A DNA stretch of 64,000 nt from Pyricularia pennisetigena (Eukaryota; Ascomycota; Sordariomycetes; Magnaporthales; Pyriculariaceae): NCBI RefSeq assembly GCF_004337985.1, contig NC_043742.1, positions 6,820,641-6,884,640 of the forward strand, read 5' to 3'. A model generated the notes under the pieces. It made no database searches, had not been told where the DNA came from, and saw only the letters and a program-made list of their open reading frames with translations. How positions within the stretch are numbered: the stretch's first letter is position 1; every line of letters begins with the position of its first letter. The translations under genes and the position numbers were made by a program. Of this stretch, positions 58,278 to 64,000 are shown piece by piece.

Positions 58278-61116
58278 TCGAATTTGGTGGTTGGTCTACT
58301 ACTGTATTGCGCTTGGGTGGAGTTGTGTGTTATTTATTTGTTGTACAAGTACATGTTTTTAATGTTCTGTTTTACGGTCGAAAAAGCCAGCCTGGGATGG
58401 AAATTGATTGCGGGGCACGTGGGCAGAGGAGGAGGAGGAGGCCTTACCAATGAGATGTTTCTTTTGTTTTGAGATATCTATGGAGTTTTGTCGAGGCTAT
58501 GTGCCATGTGAGACGGTACGCCGAGATTGACCACCTGCCTAGCTAGACTATGCAACATGTTGCTCTTGTCTACCGCTACATCTTGAGAGTTCCACATCAC
58601 TAGATCAAAGCAGGCACCACGGCTTTCGTCGAAAACTGGAAATCCTGATCCTCGTCCTTTTCGTTACGCCTTTTATCTATTCGACTTGACCCACCTCACT
58701 CCACCTGTTCATTCTTCGTATTCTATATCTACAAATATCAATTCAAGTTCGATTCATGTCAACAGCAGCGATCCCGGGTTCCATAGCACGCGACGTGCAC
58801 GAGCCGCACAGCGTCCGACATGCAAGGCAAAAAGCCGGTTCAAATCTGTTGTGTGCAAATTTCCGTTGGAAATACACTATTGTAGATTCTAAATGTTGGG
58901 TTCGATAGCACGACTAATTTGTTTATCCCATAAACCTTTCGAGTGCTACAAAACAGAGATATTAATGCTTTTTGCCGGCATGATAAAGTCCTTGACATCA
59001 AGAGCTTAACCAAGAATAACGGCCATCCCTATCATCGGTGTCAAAGTATCCCTAGACATACTAAGGTGGTGGTAATGGTAATAATATTCCGCGCCCCTAA
59101 CTGGTACCCCCGCCAACTGTGGGTAACTAATTTGGGCGTAAATCGAGGTTAGTAGTAAGATCTATAGTTTCGAAGGAGAATTAAATGGTACCTCTCATTA
59201 TGCATATATATAATCTATCTAATATATAATATATTCGGTATTGCCGTAAGAGGTTTCTTGTGGCAGAAATTCCTGGAAACAAGGACCTGACTTGGGTGTG
59301 ATTTATTAGAGCAGCCAGCCATCAAACTAGGTGTTTGATATAACTTTTATTCTGTGCTACTAAATAGCCAACTGCTTCCATGCCTGTATTGCAAGAGTGG
59401 CCAACGACTTGTAGTTTCAAACCCGTAGCAAAGATTGGTATAATTAAATAGTGTAGCGGCTGCTTGTTGAAGAGGTATTGATAACAAGCATGATGGGCCA
59501 TTATTGTTATCCATCAGTACTTGGCGGCCCCATTTTAATCGAGATAAAGCCCTGCAGGGCTTTAACAACTAATAAGCGGGAACCAAATTAAAACCGAATG
59601 ATTCAGGACAAGTTAACGTTAGATGCCGTGAACTTTTAAATTGAATAATGCCAGAGGAGATCCCTCAACCATATTTATGGCAGGGATAACCTTTACCTCA
59701 TACAGTCAAGCCGCAAAGTTACAACCGGGTGTTAAATGGAGTTAAACAACAAAACAAAACAAAAAGGTATATGCAAAACGAACAAGCATTAAAATTGTGG
59801 GTGCTAAGTGATTCTTTAGCACCGACCAAGTCCAGCCCTCTTGCATATGTATTATTCAAGCGGTTGGTTCATTTGTACTCATACGGCCTCGCTCGACGAA
59901 AGGCTCGTAGTATTATTATTGTCAGACACTCTACGGTGGTCTAAGGTAGGTGAATGGAACATGGAACCTAGGGTTTTTTTTTTTTGGGCACAAAGTTAAC
60001 GTGAGCAGCATAAACTCGAGTGATTGGAAGCAAGCAAAGGCTGCATTCCATAAGTATTTAAAATTGTCTACCTTTTTTTTTTTTTTTTTTTTTTTTTTTG
60101 GGGGGGATGATGATCAACAAACATATCAGTGCTTGGTTTTGCGTACTATAACTGCTGTACTATAACATGTGCACGATTTGCTCCCCCCACTCCAGTTTGT
60201 TGATCTATGGAACTCCGCCCACTTCACTAAGTATGCTTGAGGAGTACGAATATACTATGGGACTAGACTATCCTTTTTTTTTGTCAAAAATTTCATCAAG
60301 ATTCAGCAACGCCGAGTGTTCGTAACACTCCACAAGATAATGGGCCGGGTACCTGGCTACTTGCTGATTCGAACACACATCCAAAGGGGTTCATCTTGTC
60401 CACGCAAAAAAAAAAAAAAAAAAAAAAAAAAAATCGCACAACTATGAGGCACGACATGCTGGCTGGTATACATGAAGCTCTGCGGCTCGTTGTACCGCGT
60501 CTGCCATGGATCTGGGATCCGGACTTTCCCGCTCTCGCTTCCAGCAGACGGGGGCATAAAGACCTGGAGATTACCTTGCGCGCTATGAACCGGCGCGGAT
60601 TCGATATTCACTCGCGCGGATGGTCATATCCGCTCAGCTGAGACTACTACTGCTGCTGTTCACAATGCAGACAAAGCCCGCACCGCCCATTGTGCCACTG
60701 CATTGACATGCATTTTTAATCCCATTATCAGAGAGTGGGGAGGTTTCTATTGCGTGGTGATCTTTCCGTTTGTTTGTTTGTTTGTTTGTTTTTCTTCCAC
60801 TGGTGCCTTCGTTTCTTGCCAAATGCACAACAATGTCCGGGATCACACGACAAGCCAACAACATAGTGATACCCACCGTGGAAAAAAAAGGGGGCTCTAT
60901 CATAGTACTCTGGAATTTTGACCGACTGCGTAGATCATAGGCTCTCTATGAAGTGCCAGCAGTATAAATAGAAAGGGCATGTCCAGTCCAGTGTAATCTC
61001 TTGAGTCCTATTCTTCAGCACCTCCATCATAACATATCAACTCAACCATCAACCTATACACATTGTTTACCTCTTCAGAAAAAAAAACCAACAAACCAAC
61101 AAAACCTATTTCAAAA
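58278..61116. other. Intergenic, AT-rich with homopolymers
   Basis: 2.8 kb with T27 at 60073-60099, A28 at 60406-60433 and a (TTTG)n stretch at about 60770-60791. The part around 59160-59980 is strongly AT-rich. No RNA gene or coding family recognised. Confidence 0.5.
60963..60970 (+). promoter_or_regulatory. TATA box of the small secreted protein gene
   Basis: TATAAATA, 147 bp upstream of the ATG at 61117, with the A-rich leader typical of strongly inducible fungal genes between them. Confidence 0.5.
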
Positions 61117-61350
61117 ATGAAGATCTCTACCATTCTTACCGTCTTTACATTGGCCGCCGCCACCACCGCCACGGGAATACCAACCTCTGACTCCCCCGAC
61201 AAGCCCCAAATATACCGGAGATACAACACCGACGCGATAGAATGTATGGAGAAATGTAGGGCGAGGTTTGCAAAGGACTTTGTTAATAATGAAAAAGGCC
61301 TAACCGCTCGCTGTAAGGATATATGCGCCCAATATCTTGCAGGTCTTTAG
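61117..61350 (+). CDS. Small secreted cysteine protein, effector candidate
   Basis: 77 aa from the ATG at 61117. It has a clear signal peptide (MKISTILTVFTLAAATTATG), then a short Pro/Asp/Ser segment ending in YRRY, which could be a Kex2-like processing region, and a mature part with exactly four cysteines in two CX3C motifs, CMEKC (about 43-47) and CKDIC (about 66-70), 18 residues apart. Paired CX3C motifs suit a disulfide-stapled helical hairpin. The ORF could start 18 codons earlier, but that leader is Lys/Thr-rich and would hide the signal. Size, secretion and cysteines fit a fungal effector or a small antimicrobial-type protein; no family recognised. The gene stands alone in an AT-rich, TATA-containing setting. 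Confidence 0.72.
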   Translation: MKISTILTVFTLAAATTATGIPTSDSPDKPQIYRRYNTDAIECMEKCRARFAKDFVNNEKGLTARCKDICAQYLAGL

Positions 61351-62072
61351 AAGCGGAGAAGAATTTGGCTTGGAACCTGGGATGTTCTTGGGGCGGAAGT
61401 TGAGGATTGGGGGGACCTTGACATACGGATTGGTACGGACGCAGCTAGGATTTGTATGTCAAAAAAAAAAAAAAAGTCTACTACGAAAAATCTTTACTTG
61501 AGAAAAAGAATGTTGCGTTGTCTCCCTAGGCAGTGTATAAGCCCTTGTTTTCTTTCAACCCTGTTGCCTCCCGAGTGACAGATTTCCCGAGGGGTCTCGC
61601 CTACACAGGCTCACTTGTCCTGAGCTCCGTGTCAGAGAACAAGTCAATCGCGACTTGCTTGGGAAAGGATTCTACTCTCCAGCAAGTGAGTGAGAGGCTA
61701 TGAAGATGGCAAAAACACATAGGAAATTAATAAGGAAATTTCGAAAGATTTTAGTGATGGAAAAAAAAATAATAAAAAAAAAAAAAAGAAAAGAAGAGAA
61801 AAAGGCTGCTTGTGTATAGACCTCATGTATGCGCGTGAATTTCGTGGTTGAGACAAACCTTAGTGCGTGCGATTCGCTAAATGTCCTACTGTAGTCAAGT
61901 ACAAAATCCCTTTGCCGATTTAAAGTCACGGCCACATTTCCTAGCATATCCTTGCTCAAGTGTAAGATCTTCAGCAACCCCGTCACGAAAAAAGTCCGTT
62001 GAGCACTATTATTGTACTTGTGCGCAACACAATTTTCTATACACCCGAAGCACAGCTCTGTTTTCCAGCGTT

Positions 62073-62103
<31 letters not shown>

Positions 62104-62626
62104 CATAACCATCCACAGATATACCATTCACGATTTGCAAATGTCCAAAGAGCAAAAGGATGACCGCGGAAGTCTGCCCGTATTGGCTGCAATACCCAAA
62201 GGCGAGGCGATGGCAATGGTAAATATGCTAAAGAGCGCGAAAGACTGCATGGTTTCAACAACTTTTATAAGATAACCTCGCGACCTATTAATAATTATTA
62301 TGGGGGACGCTTCAGAGATTGGCAGGTAATTAATTGTTCAAAGATGGGGAGTGAGGAAAATAAAAGAGGATAATGTGCCGTTGAAACATGCATGAAAAAA
62401 AAAAAAAAGCTCAATACCACACATCAACACAAAAAAAGATCTGTAAGTCAACATGTGAGTCCCTCCCGTTATATTTCTGGTTCACGGATATTGCTAGCGA
62501 GGTAAAGTATTATACATGATGTCAATATGTATTCATGCATCTATAATTAGCACGGATTCTTTGTTCGTAGTGGTCGCCTCTGAGCCTCGACACGCGTCTG
62601 CCCGGAGCCTCGAATTGGTCATCCTG
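61351..62626. other. Intergenic, no supported gene
   Basis: AT-rich with T29 at 62075-62103 and several A runs (61459-61474, 61759-61787, 62394-62408). No coding signal. Confidence 0.5.
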
Positions 62627-63121
62627 CTAGTCACGAACGTACATCCCTGACTTGGGACGACGCCGCTTGGAAGCAGTTTTAGGTGGCTTATCATTTGTGC
62701 CACAACCGAGCAAGTGAATTGTGGGAAGAGGACGCTCTCGATGGCTACACAACCAATAAAAAAAATTAAAAAAAGGAGAAAAAAAGAAAGAAAGAGAGAA
62801 GCTGACTGGACTGGATAATTGACAAAACATCATGATATTAGCAGTGGGGCTTACCTAGGAGCCCAGCACTCCGGCGATTGCAGACGACGGTGACGACTCG
62901 GAAGAAAGCTGCTGTCTAGAGACGCCAAACCGGCCTGACTTAACTGAGCAAGCGTCTAAGCGGTCACTAATCACACCCATCACCCAGGGTTCCCTAAAGC
63001 GGCAAAAGATGCTTTGGGGATTGCCCAGGTAGATCACAGCAGCGAGGTGGCGCCCAATATTAACATTTCCGGAGGCAGTTCGCATGAGAAAAGCCGTGGT
63101 TTGACATTTTTTCCATGGCAC
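62627..63121 (-). CDS. Possible small spliced gene, structure uncertain
   Basis: On the minus strand, a donor GTAAGC (62849-62854) and an acceptor TTGTGTAG ending at 62742 can join an upstream stretch (SPECWAP) to a 38-codon last exon (HRERPLPTIHLLGCGTND to PKSGMYVRD, stop at 62627-62629) with matching phase. In the frame the splice requires, a TAG occurs about 50 codons upstream. A different frame with an ATG at 63121 is open for 88 codons and stops exactly at the donor. I cannot choose between a multi-exon gene and chance. No family recognised. Confidence 0.22.
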
Positions 63122-63287
63122 TATATGAGCTCGGGAAGAAGCTCTCTTGTCTTTTCGGTTTTCCTTTTTTTCTTTTCTCCCTCATCTGGTCCCTAAGCTT
63201 TTCCATAATCACAATTTGGTCCTCTGCCCACCTGAAAAGTTGCGTGACTGTCTGAGCAACCTCTCCTGCTCGTTGCCATGGTCGATG

Positions 63288-64000
63288 CTAGTTGCTGTCA
63301 CTCACATCATCGTACGCGATTGGCATGGGCCACTTGGCACGCAAGCTTTTGTCGAGGATCTGATCCTCGATCGCCAGCATCTGGATCTCGGCCGTGGCCA
63401 CGTCGATGAAGATGTCCTCGTCGCTTGGTATGATGAGATTTCCGGGATCCAGACAGAGCGAATAGAGCTGCCACTCTGTCTCCTTGGACCACCTCGTCCC
63501 CTGAACAAGCCATGCTGCCACAAACAGCCTCTTGTCTATTGCGCCGACGGTCCTCTCACGGTACGAGCCGGGCTTGCCACAGAGCCACCAGCGCCGCAGC
63601 TTCTTGAGCGTCTTGGAAAAGCTCAAGCCAGTTTTTGTTGAGGCGAATGCAGTTCCCCAAAGGAATGGCGTATCATCGGCCAATCCGATAAGGATCTGGC
63701 CCATGGCCTCCGGCTCTTTGTGGACCCAGGCTGATGGGATCAATGATATGGCTGCTCCCACCAGGTAGCCTTGCGTATAACACGCATTTTTGACAAGCTC
63801 TCTTTTGCTAGAGATCAGCTTTATGGCAGCGGCAGATCCCAGTTCATCTCGTTCCTCAGAGCTAATGTCGAAATGAAAGCTGGTAGAGATAGGTCGGTTC
63901 CACATGGCCGGGCTGTAATAGTTGATTCTGGCAGCAGATTTTAAAATTTCTTCCGAGGATAAGCCAGCCTGATGAGACAGACGCTCAAGTTTGAACGACC
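63288..64000 (-). CDS. Unrecognised protein, C-terminal part, cut by the window edge
   Basis: The minus-strand frame is open from the right edge to a stop at 63288-63290, about 236 codons. It reads through the ATG at 63905 into coding-like sequence (LSHQAGLSSEEILKSAARIN, then YYSPAMWNRP), so the true start is outside the window. Composition is that of a folded soluble protein with many Trp, Ala, Leu and Ile. Distinct segments are YLVGAAISLIPSAWVH, LKKLRRWWLCGKPGSYRERT, LFVAAWLVQG and an acidic end (PSDEDIFIDVATAEIQML). I see no catalytic motif and no certain membrane helix, and do not recognise the family. Confidence 0.6.
   Translation of the reverse strand, partial: SFKLERLSHQAGLSSEEILKSAARINYYSPAMWNRPISTSFHFDISSEERDELGSAAAIKLISSKRELVKNACYTQGYLVGAAISLIPSAWVHKEPEAMGQILIGLADDTPFLWGTAFASTKTGLSFSKTLKKLRRWWLCGKPGSYRERTVGAIDKRLFVAAWLVQGTRWSKETEWQLYSLCLDPGNLIIPSDEDIFIDVATAEIQMLAIEDQILDKSLRAKWPMPIAYDDVSDSN

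Noticed and set aside
58805..58850. CCGGTTCAAATCTG resembling a tRNA T loop
   Set aside because: No A box, acceptor pairing or anticodon arm around it.

Overview
The window is nuclear DNA from a filamentous ascomycete. The genes carry many short introns (about 55-210 nt) with GTRNGT donors, CTAAC/CTGAC branch points and YAG acceptors, and the encoded proteins are of Sordariomycete type. Frequent A/T homopolymer tracts of 24-48 nt, TAGGTAGGTA-like intergenic motifs and a decayed enterotoxin-A-like ADP-ribosyltransferase gene suggest a Magnaporthales (Pyricularia-like) fungus. That placement is inference; no rRNA or marker gene settles it.

Layout. 1-12.5 kb: 5' part of a proline-rich protein, the INO80 subunit Arp8, a three-frame wreck of an ADP-ribosyltransferase-like gene, an APH-type kinase-fold protein, an alpha/beta hydrolase and a secreted CBM52-like protein. 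14-24.8 kb: a CorA-type divalent-metal transporter, a secreted protein with two ricin-B-like lectin repeats, a TenA/Thi-4 protein, a cytochrome P450 and the mitochondrial Fe-S assembly protein Isa2. 25-32 kb: divergent ribosomal protein genes RPL7 and RPS14, then the transcription-coupled-repair ATPase Rad26. 32-46.5 kb: gene-poor, with a tandem Myb/SANT protein in the middle and a signal-peptide protein ending in KDEL at the end. 47-58.3 kb: divergent eIF3c (NIP1) and spliceosomal PRP8. 58-64 kb: a small cysteine-containing secreted protein, a doubtful spliced gene and a partial unrecognised gene running off the right edge.

Genes are individual transcription units with no metabolic cluster. 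Two divergent pairs (RPL7/RPS14 and NIP1/PRP8) group housekeeping functions in translation and splicing around shared promoters of 827 and 588 bp.

Main points for a second look: (1) the Myb/SANT gene has an in-frame TAG followed by CAATCA, which fits the TMV-type readthrough consensus CARYYA, and then 70 more open codons of matching composition; (2) a C/D-box snoRNA lies in RPL7 intron 2, with a 15-bp terminal stem and a 14-nt match to conserved LSU rRNA; (3) RPS14 intron 1 can form two mutually exclusive hairpins; (4) RPL7 appears to start with a 5-nt coding exon followed by a GC-AG intron. Exon coordinates were worked out by hand from splice signals, reading phase and family conservation.
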